Positions 1 to 11,317 of a stretch of DNA of 64,000 bases are shown here, piece by piece (position 1 is the stretch's first letter; each line of letters begins with the position of its first letter). The stretch is from Cenococcum geophilum 1.58 (Eukaryota > Ascomycota > Dothideomycetes > Gloniales > Gloniaceae): the NCBI GenBank assembly GCA_001692895.1, contig KV748191.1, positions 2,046,001 to 2,110,000 on the forward strand, given 5' to 3'. Both the position numbers and the translations under genes were made by a program. Under the pieces are notes generated by a model. The model saw nothing but the letters and a program-made list of their open reading frames with translations. It searched no databases and was not told the DNA's origin.

Positions 1-221
1 CCGATCTTTTTGAGAGAGCCAAGAATCGCGAATGATTATCCAGCGGAAGAGACTTTCCAAAAGCGTCCACTTTGTAAGCTATATTTACGTTGCAAATTAG
101 ATATAGTACACCAAAGATGGATAATTCTTTTTAGAAAAGGGAATAGAGTAAGCGTTACGCGCTACACTAACCCTCATTCCCCTCAATGGCTTCATCCACG
201 GTAGGTGTTGTGGCTACTTAC

Positions 222-1140
222 CCGCAGGTATGACTGATAGGACCTCTTTAGCGCACGCGGCTGCTGTTGCGGCTGCGTAAGGTTGCCACCTCTTGTTCTT
301 ATGCGAGTCGGCATAGTCGCAGATGCCTCGAATGACGAGACACGGAAAACTATTCATTAGCCCTGCTGCTTCCATCTCGAAGCAAAGGACACCACCAAGC
401 TCCGAGCTCAGTCGGTCTCTAGTGACGCCGTCTCTGATGACTTGATTACCAGAGGCTATTGTGCCGTAGTGAACCATAATCTCTTGCCTTCCACGCTTAG
501 TCCGCTCCAATAATCTGTCTATGCTACACTTTTCACATGTAGGCCCTCCAACATGATTGTACGTTGACTCGAATAGAATATCGGGGCCTGCGTTGCCGCG
601 TGCGAATTCTGGTACACAGCAAAGTGCGGACAGGTATTCTGAGAGAACACCCCTGCGTCTAGTGTTATTAGCTTGTAGCTTCACAAGCGCGTTCAGTAGG
701 ATAGTTGGCGGTGTGTTAAGGAAATTCGTCCGTACGAATCCGCTCGGTGTAGTCTTTCCAAAGTCATATTGAACTACTCCCCCATGCTGCATGTACGGTT
801 GACTAACCACCACATCTCCAAGCCGAATATCTGATTCATCGCTTGGGACGCCGCCTCCGATGCCCACCATCAGACCGAACCGGATAGATGTGAACTTTGC
901 CTGCATCTGAACAGCGACTGCGGCGGCTGAGTTGGTTCCTATCTGACCTGCCGGCAAACAAGCAATGACGATATTGTGTTCACCTATACGGCCGAGTGTG
1001 TAGAGGTTGGTGTCATTGGGGTCTTGGGGTATGTCTTCATGCTCTTCGTCCAGCAGCTCTGCTGCCGCGGCGAGCTCGACCGGGAGTGCAGAAACCCATC
1101 CCACCGTATAGTCTTCAGGGCGAAGGTAGCGTTTCGGCAT
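222..1140 (-). CDS. PNP_UDP-domain N-terminus of an NLR-type receptor (first exon, gene runs off the window)
   Basis: The first exon encodes about 306 residues that form a nucleoside phosphorylase (PNP_UDP_1) fold as found at the N-terminus of fungal NOD-like receptors. It opens with the usual YTVGWVSALPVELAAA segment, has the glycine-rich MVGIGGGVP loop, and ends with the ICDYADSHKNKRWQPYAAATA block that closes this domain in the family. In these receptors the domain is normally followed by a NACHT or NB-ARC ATPase and repeats. The open frame stops three codons beyond a good donor (G|GTAAGT at 221), so I read a splice there and the rest of the gene lying below base 222 and off the window. 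The next exon was not resolved in the remaining 220 bases. A stand-alone phosphorylase is the alternative. Role as a non-self recognition receptor is inferred from the family. Confidence 0.75.
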
Positions 1141-2302
1141 TTAAGCAGTAACCAAAAGAGATATGATCCTTATCGATTGCAAGGAACTTGTATTCGCGTC
1201 CCTATAGCTGGGAGTTGCGCTAGGAGTTAACGCGAAACACGGGGATTTGCTCGAGCCCTGAGTTTTGCTTGCGCTAGCAGACCGCCTCCATTTTTAGGCT
1301 AGGAAATTTCCTAAAGTAGAATACTGCCACCTCCGAGCTTTAAATATTAACCTTTTGACCTACTTTTCCATACCTTGACTCTATAAAACCTATTACTAAA
1401 TAACATTTATGCCCTCTAACCCTCGTAAACTAGTACGGAAGACCGTCTATAAGCTACTTTAATGGCCTAGCGAACTAGCAGCCTCTATTATAGCCTAGAA
1501 GCCTACGCAAACACCTTATCTTAACGAGGTGGCCAAGTTTAGTTCTACTAACCAATTGCAATAAAATTAATCTTATAATTATAGTTATAATTATATAATA
1601 TAATCGCCTACGCTAACTGTCGAAGAGGGCTAAAAAGGGGGTAGTATTTTAGAAAAGTGATCATTAGAATAGTTTCTTATCATCACGCGTTCACGTGTCC
1701 CTGCAGGTTCACATAATCAATACAATTGATTGACTTCGCCTAATAATGGCCAATCACAGTCCTAGCAACAACCCCTGGTTTTGCGGAAGGCTGTAGAGAT
1801 CCTTGAAACTGCGGGTACTGCGTGGAGATATATCGCTTTGGAAAGGAAATTTACCTACAGCTGGTCTTAAAGATACCGTCACTTAGTTCTAGAGAAGACG
1901 AACATTGTAGTTAACTGTTAACTACCATCTTTGACCCTGCTATATGTGTGTTGAGGCGCACACTTAATACGGTCTCACGATTATGCCTTCGTGAATTGGT
2001 TGAGATACTTATGAAAACCAGAAATTCCTTAGCACAAGCAGTTCTCGAGCTTTCCAGGCCTTCAACCAAAACTCGTATCTCTTGTCACACAACATAGAAT
2101 ACGACTAACTTCTTGCGTTTATAGCTATATTAACAGCGTAGGGAATACTATTGCCACGAATAATAGCCACGAATGATATCTATATGATCTCTCCTAAATA
2201 CGAACATGTTCTAATATCCCGTGCGACTTTGGCCTAACGGAACACCTTAGCCGCATATAATGCAGTAGCATCATCTGGAAGAATCCAGGCCTCTACTGAA
2301 AG
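1141..2302. other. Gene-free interval with an AT-rich RIP-like relic
   Basis: No supportable gene. Bases about 1310 to 1670 are very rich in TA dinucleotides and carry many in-frame stops in a stretch that otherwise reads like eroded coding sequence, as in the transposon island further on. I take it as a fragment of a RIP-mutated repeat of unknown family. The rest is ordinary intergenic sequence upstream of the receptor gene and downstream of the phosphatase gene. Confidence 0.5.
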
Positions 2303-3339
2303 CTAAGACGCCGCCTTCTCCAAGCACTCCCCCACATCCCCGCCCCCCAAAACCCACTTCAGCCTCTCAACCTCGTCGTCCGTGAGCCCGCATGCGTCTC
2401 TCACATACCGCTCGGCGCTGCCCCAGCGCCGCCGCACCATCTCCAGCATCGCCAGCATGCTCTCCTCCCGCGCGCCGACCATGCGCTCCGCGCGCGCGCG
2501 GCCAGCCTCGCCATCATTCGCGAACACCGGGCTCTTCACGAGCCGCGAGACGACGCGCTGGCGAATAGGCGCGAGCCCCGCGTTCGAGAGCGCGTACTCG
2601 GCCGCGATGTCGCGGTCGTGCACGCCCAGGAGGGAGAGCAGGACGCCCATCAGCACGCCGGTGCGGTTGTTGCCGGTTGTGCAGTGGACGAGGCACGCGG
2701 GGCCGGCGGCCCCGTCCGCGGCGGGCGTCAGCGCGGCGACGTGCAGCAGGACGTTGCGGAAGACGGGAGCGCCGTGGACTAGGATGTCGGTGAAGGCCTC
2801 CACGATGCCCTGTTCGCGGCGGCGCGCTTAGAGACTTGCTGCAGGCGAGAGAAAGAGATGGGGTGGGGAGATGAGAAGCTTTATCGGTCGCGTACCTCGG
2901 TCCCGTCGCTCGAGTACTGCACGTAGCGCGCGGCCGCCTTCTGCGGCGAGTAGTCCGCCTCGCTGAATACGGGGCACCAGGTGCGTTGGATGCCGGCGAG
3001 CTCCTTGTACCCGCCCGCCTTGTCGATTTGCGGCTTCGAGCGCAGGTCGAACGACGTCGTGATACCGAGCTCGTGCAGCTTGGCCAGCCCGGTGTCGCTC
3101 ACGGGCGAGGGGTCAGGCCCGCGGTAGAGGATATGCTTGCGGACGGTGGAGAGAACGGTGCCGTTGCTGTCGACGATCGGCCAGCCACCCATGTCGCGGA
3201 GGTTCGTGAGGCTGGGGACGGTCACGAAGGGGGGTGGGAGCTCCGAGTCCATTTCGTGCTGGTGTGCGTTAGACTGGAGAGTATTGGAATTGGAAGCAAT
3301 TGGGAATACAATGTCGTTCTTGAGAGCCGAGGAGAGCAA
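2303..3339 (-). CDS. Tyrosine/serine phosphatase, Y_phosphatase3 family, two exons
   Basis: Two exons, 3339-2896 and 2809-2303, joined across an 86-base intron (donor GAG|GTACGC, acceptor AACAG|GGC). The splice keeps frame and gives the family segment GIVEAF. The N-terminal half has the LRDMGGWP motif and LYRGPDPSPVSDTG, typical of the fungal/bacterial Y_phosphatase3 group. Exon 2 holds the catalytic P-loop HCTTGNNRTG (CX5R), with Cys as nucleophile and Arg binding phosphate. The full length of 316 residues is normal for the family. An in-frame ATG at 3252, just before DSELPPPF, may be the true start, since the first 29 residues are not conserved-looking. It would act as a cytosolic protein or phosphoinositide phosphatase; the substrate is unknown. 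The gene is divergent from the glutathione transferase gene. Confidence 0.85.
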
Positions 3340-3868
3340 TAGGGATAGGAAGACGAGACAGCCACAAAAGAAATTATTCCATAACCGACATCCGCCTTTT
3401 CATAGCGGCTGATGGCCAGTTTAAAAACCATGTAACATGTTCTATGGACAAGTCTGAGATGCTGCCGAGAAATCGCGGTCGCGGATATCGTATCTCTTAG
3501 AGATGATGGAGTCTATCTTAAGTAGTGGATAAGTTCCTGAGAGCCGGTCCCTGTGATCGCCCATTCTAACTCGAAACTCGTTCGGGTCATGCGGGTTTGG
3601 AGGGGCGATGCTCGCTTGCTCAAACAGGAAGGGAATCCCTGCGTTAGGCGCATTGCACTGCAATTTTAGCGTACTCGAGGCATTCAAACGCCAAGCCCTT
3701 CATGATTCCCGACCGCGTTCCACGCCGACTCCCATTCTGCCGCTCAATCACGCTTCTCATCTGACAATACTCCGCCGTCTTTGTGATTTATGAGGCACAA
3801 CTGCGGAGGAGCTGGGATGAGGCCACAATATAATATCACTGCCTGCCATATTTCCTCCCTCTCCGCTG
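3340..3868. promoter_or_regulatory. Divergent intergenic region between phosphatase and glutathione transferase genes
   Basis: 529 bases that must hold the 5' regulatory sequences of both flanking genes. Short open frames here overlap each other on both strands and show no family resemblance. No specific operator was recognised. Confidence 0.4.
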
Positions 3869-5277
3869 TTGTATATGTGCTCTACTAGATTCCTCTGCAG
3901 AACCACAGCTTCTACCGATTTTACAGTGCTCGCTAGATCTATATTTGGCAGAAGAACGCCGATTGCGACAGCAAAAGCAAACATGAGCACTACGAGTACT
4001 TCCTCGAAACCAATCCACGAGCTTGGGACTGCAGACGGCTGGCACGGCGTCATCGCGCCCGACAGCCCGTTCCCCCCTGAGGCAGGCCGGTACCACCTCT
4101 ACATCGGGCTGTTCTGCCCCTTCGCGCACCGCGCAAACCTCGTGCGGCACCTCCTCGGTCTGACCTCGTTCATCGATATCTCAATCGTAGAGCCGTATCC
4201 GAAAGGCGACGAGAAGGGCTGGCCAGGCTGGCGGTTCCCGAAGAGCGACGACGAGTATCCCGGCGCGACGCGGGATAAGCTGTTCGGCAGCGAGTATTTG
4301 CACGAAGTGTATTTTAGGGCGGATAAGGAGTATAAGGGGAGATATAGCGTGCCGCTGCTGTGGGATAAGAAGGGCGACACCATCGTCAACAATGTAAGAC
4401 GGAAGTTGCGCGGGCACTGGCATCGTGGTGCTGGTCCCACGCTCTTTGCCCCTCTTTCTCTCCCAATGCCCCTCCCTACACGCTGCATTCTAACTCCAAC
4501 GCGGCAATGGGAGTATGGAGCGAGTGCGTTTAGTACGCGCGACTGACCCTTTGTCCAACGCCACAGGAATCCGCCGAGCTCCTCCGCTGGCTCCCCACGG
4601 CCTTCAATTCCATCCTACCCTCACCCCAGACCGAGCTAGACCTCTACCCCGCCTCCCTGCGCACCGAAATCGACGCCCTCACCACCTGGCTCCAGCGCGA
4701 TCTGAATACCGGCGTCTACAAAGCCGGCTTCGCTCAAACCCAATCCGGCTACGACGCCGGCGTGATACCGGTCTTCGGCGCACTCAATCGGCTCGAAGAG
4801 ATTGTGGCGCAGAACGGGGGACCTTATATATTAGGGAAGGCGCTGACGGAGCTGGATCTGCGGGTGTACGCAACGCTGATCAGGTTTGATACCGTGTATG
4901 TGCAGCATTTCAAGTGCAATTTGGGGACTATCAGGCATGATTATCCGGTGTTGAATAATTGGTTGAAGAATTTGTACTGGAATGTCAAAGGCTTCAAAGA
5001 AAGTACCAATTTTAAACACATCAAGGAGAATGTGAGTGGTTTTTATTTATTTTTTTGGATTTTTTTTTTCTCTGGGAGTTACTGGGGAAGGGCGCATAGA
5101 TGAAGGCTGACGTGAGAATAGTACACGAAGAGCCATCACGACATCAATCCGCATGCCATCACGCCGATGGGACCGTATCCAGACGTCGAGGGGGGCGTGG
5201 AGACGGATTTTAGCAAGGTGAGGGTCGGAGGGGTAAAGATGCCGGCGGTGCTGGAGTATCAGAAGACCTTGGAGTGA
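3869..5277 (+). CDS. Omega-type glutathione S-transferase / glutathionyl-hydroquinone reductase (ECM4/Gto family), three exons
   Basis: Exons 3869-4393, 4567-5031 and 5122-5277 give 381 residues. Introns have donors AAT|GTAAGA and AAT|GTGAGT and acceptors CACAG and AATAG, all in phase 0. The thioredoxin-fold half has LFCPFAHR, where the Cys is the catalytic thiol of the omega/Xi class rather than the Tyr or Ser of other GSTs, followed by VPLLWDKKGDTIVNN and then ESAELLRWL in exon 2, which together make the glutathione-binding SES/ES loop. The helical half includes LTELDLRVYATLIRFD and ends with DFSKV. Such enzymes reduce glutathionyl-hydroquinones or protein mixed disulfides. The first 38 residues are basic and Ser/Thr-rich and could target mitochondria; a second ATG at 3983 would give a cytosolic form, so two products are possible. 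Confidence 0.9.
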
Positions 5278-5525
5278 GGAGGTGAGGGAAGATGGGCTAG
5301 GGAAATTCTCGTGATCAGGCGTTTTGGAGATATTGATTCGTAAGTAGGGGTGGGCCTCTGCGCTAGTGCAGACTACGCATTAATAATGGCCTTCACATCT
5401 CATCCTACTAAGGATAAAAAGCATCGTAAATCCTTTCGTATTCTAAAACGCTGGAAACTTATGTACGTATACATGTAAATATATATATGCACCCTCAACC
5501 GCTTTCCATCCTCCACAAAATCTTT

Positions 5526-7791
5526 CTACGCATCCCCAGCCTCCCTCTTAGTAAACCCAATCCCCGCACCGACAGGACAGTTGGGCACATTTGCCTGCCA
5601 TGCAATCTTCGCATACGCCGGTAGGTAGTTGTTCGTCGTGAACGTCTCTGGCAGGTAATACGACACGTCCGCGCTCGTGTAACTGCCGCCAACTCTCTTG
5701 AGTGCATTCAAGATATAGCTCTGGATAAAATCTAAGAACACCAAGTCGACCGTCTCCGGGTCGCTGCCGTCAGTTGGGAATGACGCGTTAGCCTGCAGGT
5801 CATTAGGCTGTGAGTAGAAAGGGATAACTGAGTGGATAGTGTCGTCGCCATCGGTGCCGAAGTCGTCGCTGGTCGTGTAACCGGGGACGGGAGTGGTGGA
5901 TTGACGGCGCACGAGACGGCCACTTGGGTAAGTGCGAGCACGCAGGTCTTGGTGGTCGTGTGTGACTGGTGGGTCCAGGCAGGTGTCGCGGTCTGCGATG
6001 AGAGGCTGGAAATCGAAATCTCGAGTCGAGAGGTCGCGGCGCTTTTTCTGGAAGGCGCCCGCATTCAGGATACCAAGGACTTGCTGGGTGGTGTTAGTGA
6101 GGGTTGGTGATAGGGAGGTTCGGTTTTTAACTTACTTTGGCTTGTGAGCACGGGACGTCGGGGATAAATTGGAATCCATCAGTGAAAGGGCTGACGATGA
6201 AGGAATCGTCATAGGTAAAGGGTCCCTTCGCAAGATCGAAGCGAACACTTCCAGTGTTGATAATAACCAATCTTGGCGTGTCTGCTCGTGACTGGTTGAC
6301 TACTACCGTTGCCAAAGCAGTTTGTAGCAGGCCGAAAATGTTACCATCGGCGAGGAAGGGCTTGCAGTACTGGCACCACGTTTCGGGGGCACATCCATAA
6401 AGAGAAGTAAGATTTAGCTGCTTCCTTGCAGTTGTGATCTCAGAGGTTATGGTTTTGCCTTTGCTAGTGTCAAAGGTATGGTCTTGGCTGCCTTCAGCAT
6501 GATAGGCGAACGTCAGTCGGTTCCAGTCAAGGTATCGGCGAGCGTAGCGTAGCGATGACGGAGTGGTGGATTTGGGTAAACCAGCACTAGCAGCTCCAGT
6601 GCTCACTGATACAGCGCTTCGAGTTGGGTTTGGTACACCGTGGGGATTGTGCGCTGCCGTACCACTAGAGGATTTGATTCCAGTCATTGCAAACCAGCCA
6701 AGCGTTTCACAATAACGGCCTAACTAAAATTTAGCTCATGTGACTTAGGATGAACTTATTTTTTCCCCTTACCTGACTCTATTCCAGTGGCTTTATTATC
6801 GTAAACGGTGAAGTCCCGGACATGCGTGTGCCCTCCGAAACCTTGGATGGGCACATCTGGGCGCATTTTCCGGATGGTACTGTAAATCGTGCCAAAAGTA
6901 CTTGTACTAGACGTAGTCCGGACGGGGTTGTGTCCGATAATAAGAAATAAATCAATTGGTTCAGTGTAGTTGACCGCATTCAAGAACCAGGACTGCTGAA
7001 CAAGATCTTTAGCTTTGATTACTTTGGACACGTTCGAATTTCCAGTAAAGTCAAAGAGAACTCCAAAGGACATGATTCGAAGTCCTGCACACGGAGAGTC
7101 AATCGTCTGTAAGCGATTGACCAGGAGTTTACGTACCATACTCCGTTGTAAAGTAACGATACTTGTGGCCAATATACTCAAATTGTCCAGTTTTTGGGTT
7201 AATGATTTGCACATTGCTAGTGAGATATTTGTCCCCATAGACCCTCGAAAAGTTACTGAAGGTCTCGTAGGCAATCTCTGTCACATAAAGCTCGTGGTTG
7301 CCAATAGTGAGGAGATCATAATCCAGGTTCTCAAAGATCGCATTGGAGATTAAGCCATTGGGAGAGGTTGCATCGCTCAAACCAGCACCATCGTGGAGAT
7401 CCTGTGCAACCAGTCAATTACAGGTATTTCTTTAAAGTAATTGAGCCTTGATTCAACATACACCCGTATCAATCAAGAGCAGATCGACTCCCAAATTACG
7501 CGCTTTTTGCTTCATAGCCTTGCTGAAGCTAACGAAATCGCCCCAATCAGCACCGTAATTCTGCTCTTTGATATGGCCTTCAAGCCAGCCATGCGTGTCG
7601 GTGGTATGCAAGAAATTGATTTGACCCCATTCAAGAGGACCCCTTGGCCCAGTTGTCGCATTCTCGGCATCAGGCTGCATGCGGCGCACATTACGGGTCA
7701 TAACAACATCGTTCTGCGGTCCATAACAGCCGTCGCAGGCCAAAGCTGACGCGAAGTTCGCCACGCAGGCGACGAGTGTAGAAGCACGCAT
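5526..7791 (-). CDS. Secreted calcineurin-like metallophosphoesterase, 5'-nucleotidase type (YHR202W-like), five exons
   Basis: Exons 7791-7462, 7401-7137, 7084-6773, 6719-6136 and 6083-5526 join in frame to 682 residues. A hydrophobic signal peptide ([18 protein letters not shown]) leads into the metal-binding motifs of the family in order: TDTHGW (D-x-H), DLHDGAG, GNHE and GGHTH, which together bind the two-metal centre. The middle and C-terminal part matches the 5'-nucleotidase C-terminal fold, with [13 protein letters not shown] and [11 protein letters not shown]. Many NxS/T sites fit a secreted or vacuolar protein. The likely activity is hydrolysis of nucleotides or a related phosphate ester outside the cytosol; the substrate is not certain. 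The gene converges on the glutathione transferase gene with 248 bases between stops. Confidence 0.88.
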
Positions 7792-9010
7792 TCTGTCGAG
7801 CTAGGGTGGATGGACGAGGTAGCTAACAGCCCTGGAGGCCCAGCAGCGATCCTTTGCAGCAGCTTTTGAAGGAATCGCAAAGGGCTTGGCGTAGCACAGG
7901 CAGAGCCACCTCGCAATGGGTACGAGTACCACGGGGGCTCAGTGCGTGCCTGGCAGGGTTCCTGGCAGGATGCAACGGGTCGGGTACATCTTACATTCTC
8001 CCTGGGTTCGCCGTCCATACAATTTCCAGAAATTGGCCCCACGTGCAGGGACCGGTGAACTCCGCTGAGCTCGAGCTGACCGTTATCATCCCGGATTGGC
8101 CGCGATCTCCCTTGCATGATGACCGGGTAAACAGATGATGAGGAAGGCGAAAGTAAGCCAAAGGGGGCTGTGGACAGCCACGACAGCCTGCCGTTCTTGG
8201 CGCGGTGCGGCGTCCGCTGAAGCCAATCCCGACCTCACCTCTTGCCCTGTATACAGCAAATGTCGTGAATATCTTCAACCCAATATACAAAGATGAGTAT
8301 ATAGAATACGAGTCTATGGGATACTTTTTCACTGAATTTATTATCGTCGATCGCGCGTGGGGCTATTTTCAAGCTTCTTTTTAGTATTCTTAGACAAGAG
8401 ATTAGAATCTCAATGTTCAACGCCAACAGCTCATCTATCCAGGTTACTAAGGTGCGTTATCACTCAATCAAGAGTCTCGATACGCTTTATATATCCAGAG
8501 CCGTAGCTGAGGAGTGAGTTTACATCTATGCAGCCTATTCCCATACTCTTTTCTTATGTCGCGACCCGTAATTTTCTTTTCAGGTAAGAGAAACAGCAGT
8601 TGTTATATGTGAGTCCTGGTGTTGCTTCAGCGTTATCTCACAAATCTGAATACTATTGTGATCCTTTGTCTTGCAACCTAGGAGTAGGTTCTTATATGCG
8701 AGTAACTAGGCAATACGGTTTTATCTGTGTAGCTATTGCCGGGCCTCTATTTCATGCTGGTGACGGAGACTACGCAAAATGTCAAATTTCTCGTTATGTG
8801 ACACGATTTCACAGAATCCAGTATTGGGTCTTTCGTATACGAGCAGCGGCGTTACTTTGGGGTGATATTAAAAGCTTAGAGATGGTAGCGAAGAGTCAAG
8901 GTCAGTTACTTAGCACGGTGTCACAGGAAAAGTATTGAGCAGCCAAGACTTATTTTGATTCTGACTCTCCGCTCGTCATTACGCCTTCTTCTCTCTCACC
9001 CCACCACCCA
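7792..9010. other. Gene-free interval upstream of the metallophosphoesterase gene
   Basis: Holds the 5' region of the phosphoesterase gene and otherwise nothing I can support. The longest open frame (8600-8938) lacks any family resemblance and has codon use unlike its neighbours. Confidence 0.4.
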
Positions 9011-9050
9011 CCTCCCGAAGCCCTCCCGAAGCCCTCCCGAAGCCCTCCCG
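9011..9050. repeat. 11-bp minisatellite (CCTCCCGAAGC, three copies plus a partial fourth)
   Basis: Three perfect head-to-tail copies followed by a diverged partial copy. It lies just beyond the 3' end of the minus-strand gene at 9189. Confidence 0.9.
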
Positions 9051-9071
9051 GCGCTGCCTCTTCCCCTCCCT

Positions 9072-9170
9072 TTGCTCCCCTTGCTCCCCTTGCTCCCCTT
9101 GCTCCCCTTGCTCCCCTTGCTCCCCTTGCTCCCCTTGCTCCCCTTGCTCCCCTTGCTCCCCTTGCTCCCC
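9072..9170. repeat. 9-bp minisatellite, eleven perfect copies of TTGCTCCCC
   Basis: Eleven identical units over 99 bases with strong strand asymmetry (pyrimidine-rich on +). A multiple-of-three unit keeps frames open on both strands, which explains the artificial Leu-Pro and Gly-Glu-Gln repeat frames. It begins 18 bases past the stop codon of the gene at 9189. Confidence 0.95.
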
Positions 9171-9188
9171 TTCCACCTCCCCCACCCC

Positions 9189-9699
9189 CTAACCATGAGG
9201 CTCCGCCAGCTTCTGGCTCAACTCCCCCATCCTCTTCTCTTGTACCTTAGGGAGGAGGAACTTGAACACCTCCGTTTGGAGGTCCCAAGCCTTCTTCTGC
9301 TGGGCCGTAAAAGCCGCAGTGAACTTCTTCCTCTCCTCCTCGGCCCTGTTGGCCATCATCCTCTTCATCCTCGTCGTCCTCCCTCCCCCCACCTCTATAT
9401 TTCGCCAGACGAATGCACTAGGCGCTGCCGGCCCCTTCTCCTCCTCCTCTCCCTCCCCCCCCTCCTCTTCCGCCTCGCAGCCAACCTTCTCGTCCAAACT
9501 AGGTAAAGTCAGTTAATCAGATCATTGAATTGGCGTCGATTAGTACGTACACTCTGGCGAGCCTCGGAAGGCCGTCCGTCACCGCTGTCATCAACCCCAG
9601 CCCGTGCTTCGTGCACGCCACTATTGGGCGGCCGTCGTCGTCTAAAAGCTCAAGGTCGCAGGACGGGCTCGCAAGTGCGCCGCAAGGGTGTTCGGACAT
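9189..9699 (-). CDS. Small protein of unknown function, two exons
   Basis: Exons 9699-9551 and 9498-9189 join across a 52-base intron (donor GT|GTACGT, acceptor CCTAG, with an ACTGAC branch-like site) to give 152 residues. I do not recognise the family. The N-terminal third has three cysteines and a histidine ([14 protein letters not shown]), the middle has an acidic Glu/Gly tract, and the C-terminal third is a charged, probably helical stretch ([18 protein letters not shown]). The splice is supported only by frame continuity and consensus signals. The 9-bp minisatellite lies directly downstream. Confidence 0.5.
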
Positions 9700-10062
9700 C
9701 GTTTATGCTTGGTAGTGACGCATAAAGGCTTTAAAATGATGTAGAGCTTTGCTTGATGAATGTGGCTTGCTCTCTAGCTGTTGGTTCGATTGATTGCGGA
9801 TGGGAGCTTGGTGGTGAGGTTTTAGATTCAGAGTTGCCCATTGTGCGTCGTTGGCCGACATGGCCTTCATTTGATTCACTTGGATGTGGTGAAGAGGGGA
9901 GTGATTGCTTGGAAGGTCCTCCAAAGTAGCATCTTTATCCCTTTCGAACCGTCTATTTTCGAGAAACAGAATCTACGTCCTACCGTGCTTCTTTATGCAG
10001 CTATATTTATTCAGCGCGGTGCAGTAAAAGGGTGGTTCGATTGGAGTTTGTGATCACTTGTT
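9700..10062. other. Short intergenic stretch
   Basis: 363 bases holding the 5' region of the small minus-strand gene. No other feature seen. Confidence 0.35.
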
Positions 10063-10424
10063 CAGTGATGGCAATAATCAGTTAGTTAGTTACGATTATA
10101 TTGTATTATATAGGAAACATAACTAACCTAATCATAATCGCACCTGCTGATTATGTTATGTAGATATAACTATATAATCAACTGCGGAAATAGCGGAAAT
10201 AAAAAGAGGGAGAGGTAGAGCTTTAAGGGGGAGCTCTGGTAAAGCTCTGGGGCAAGTGGGTTATCTACACGTGATAACTCACATGTAGATAACATCACGT
10301 GGAGGTCCGTGCCTAAAAGACGTAATCAATTTAACTACATAACCAAATCAGAATCACTTTCTTCGATTATACAATAATCGGAATCATGGGGCTGATTATG
10401 GTTATATAGTTATTGCCATTACTG
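10063..10424. mobile_element. Non-autonomous hAT-like MITE, 362 bp
   Basis: The ends form 15-bp terminal inverted repeats, CAGTGATGGCAATAA on the left and its reverse complement with one mismatch (CAGTAATGGCAATAA) on the right. The flanking octamers CACTTGTT and CACTTACT match at 6 of 8 positions, which fits an old 8-bp target duplication. CAGTG at the tip and an 8-bp duplication are typical of hAT elements. There is no coding capacity. The interior holds a 10-bp inverted pair (GTTATCTACA / TGTAGATAAC) around 10260-10294 and several copies of an AATCATAATC-like motif. Confidence 0.75.
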
Positions 10425-11233
10425 CACTTACTGATGTATTGTGGTGGCCAACCGATTTTCCTCCTTTTTTGCAACACCTCATCCGCTAAGACTGCTCCAA
10501 CTCCCCACCAAAATTACTCTTTCTATATATCTTCTTTTAAAACCTGTAGATGGGTCTTTTCTCTTGGGCTTCCCTCTTGTGACAAAGCCAATACTCGATC
10601 CGACTCCTTGTCCCTCCCTCACCCAGATTTTGCCATTTTAGGCATGAAAGCCTGGACGAGTTATGCGTCTTCGTTAAGCATAGTATTCAACATATAACAA
10701 ACGTAAATACAGCCTTCACCATTCATAATACCACGGGCTTTCTCCGCTGAGCCCTTTCTATTATTCAAAGGCTGACGATTACCAAGATGTGCCATCAAGG
10801 GATGCTCCCGAGGGCCATGACCGACAGCAAGCAGACAAATAGCGACCGCTACAGATCTACAGCTATCGAGACTTTTTAGATCAAGGCGGACTTGACGAAT
10901 CGAAACGGCAATATCTGTGGGACCTTTCCTTTGAGTAACTCGCTATTCTCGTTCTTGCTCCTACAATCAGCATTCCGCACCGTAGATCTTTTCGTGAGAC
11001 TCTAACGGCCCTCCTCCTAGCGTAGTCATATACCGGCTCACACTATGGCAGACGCGCTTCTGCACATACGCCGGCCACATTCTGCTGCGCTGATCTACAA
11101 CCTGCTGCTGACGGACATATGGCATCGACCCTCGCGTCGTAACGACGTAGAATGCGGTGATAGCGGAAGGCCTCTTGCTCTCTCTGTCATGTCAGAAAGA
11201 TCTTGTCTAGCCATAAGCCTTCGAAACGCGAAA

Positions 11234-11317
11234 AACATCATATCAAAATGTCATATTGAAGCGGGCCTAGATCCCCGCACAAATATCATTCTTCGGAACG
11301 TTCCCAACAAGATGGAT
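11234..11317 (+). pseudogene. Fragment of a Mei2-type C-terminal RNA-recognition motif
   Basis: Within an open frame at 11045-11335, 28 residues match the start of the conserved C-terminal RRM of Mei2-like meiosis regulators: the spacing N-x8-GLD-x-RT followed by ILRNVPNKMD. The family normally continues with a helix and the KYDF-type second strand, but here the match ends abruptly after NKMD and the frame stops five residues later. The upstream part of the frame is unrelated. I read it as a relic of a duplicated mei2-like gene, not a working protein. Confidence 0.4.

Noticed and set aside
8600..8938. 112-codon plus-strand frame starting MLYVSPGVAS
   Set aside because: No recognisable domain, no splice-linked partner, and intergenic-like composition.
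9189..9497. Independent single-exon gene starting at 9497
   Set aside because: The codon there is TTG, and a consensus intron joins this frame to an upstream exon with a proper ATG at 9699.
8955..9506. Long Leu/Pro-rich frame on the plus strand and Gly/Glu/Gln repeat frames on the minus strand
   Set aside because: They arise because the 9-bp and neighbouring repeats have no stops in several frames. The real coding signal is the spliced minus-strand gene.
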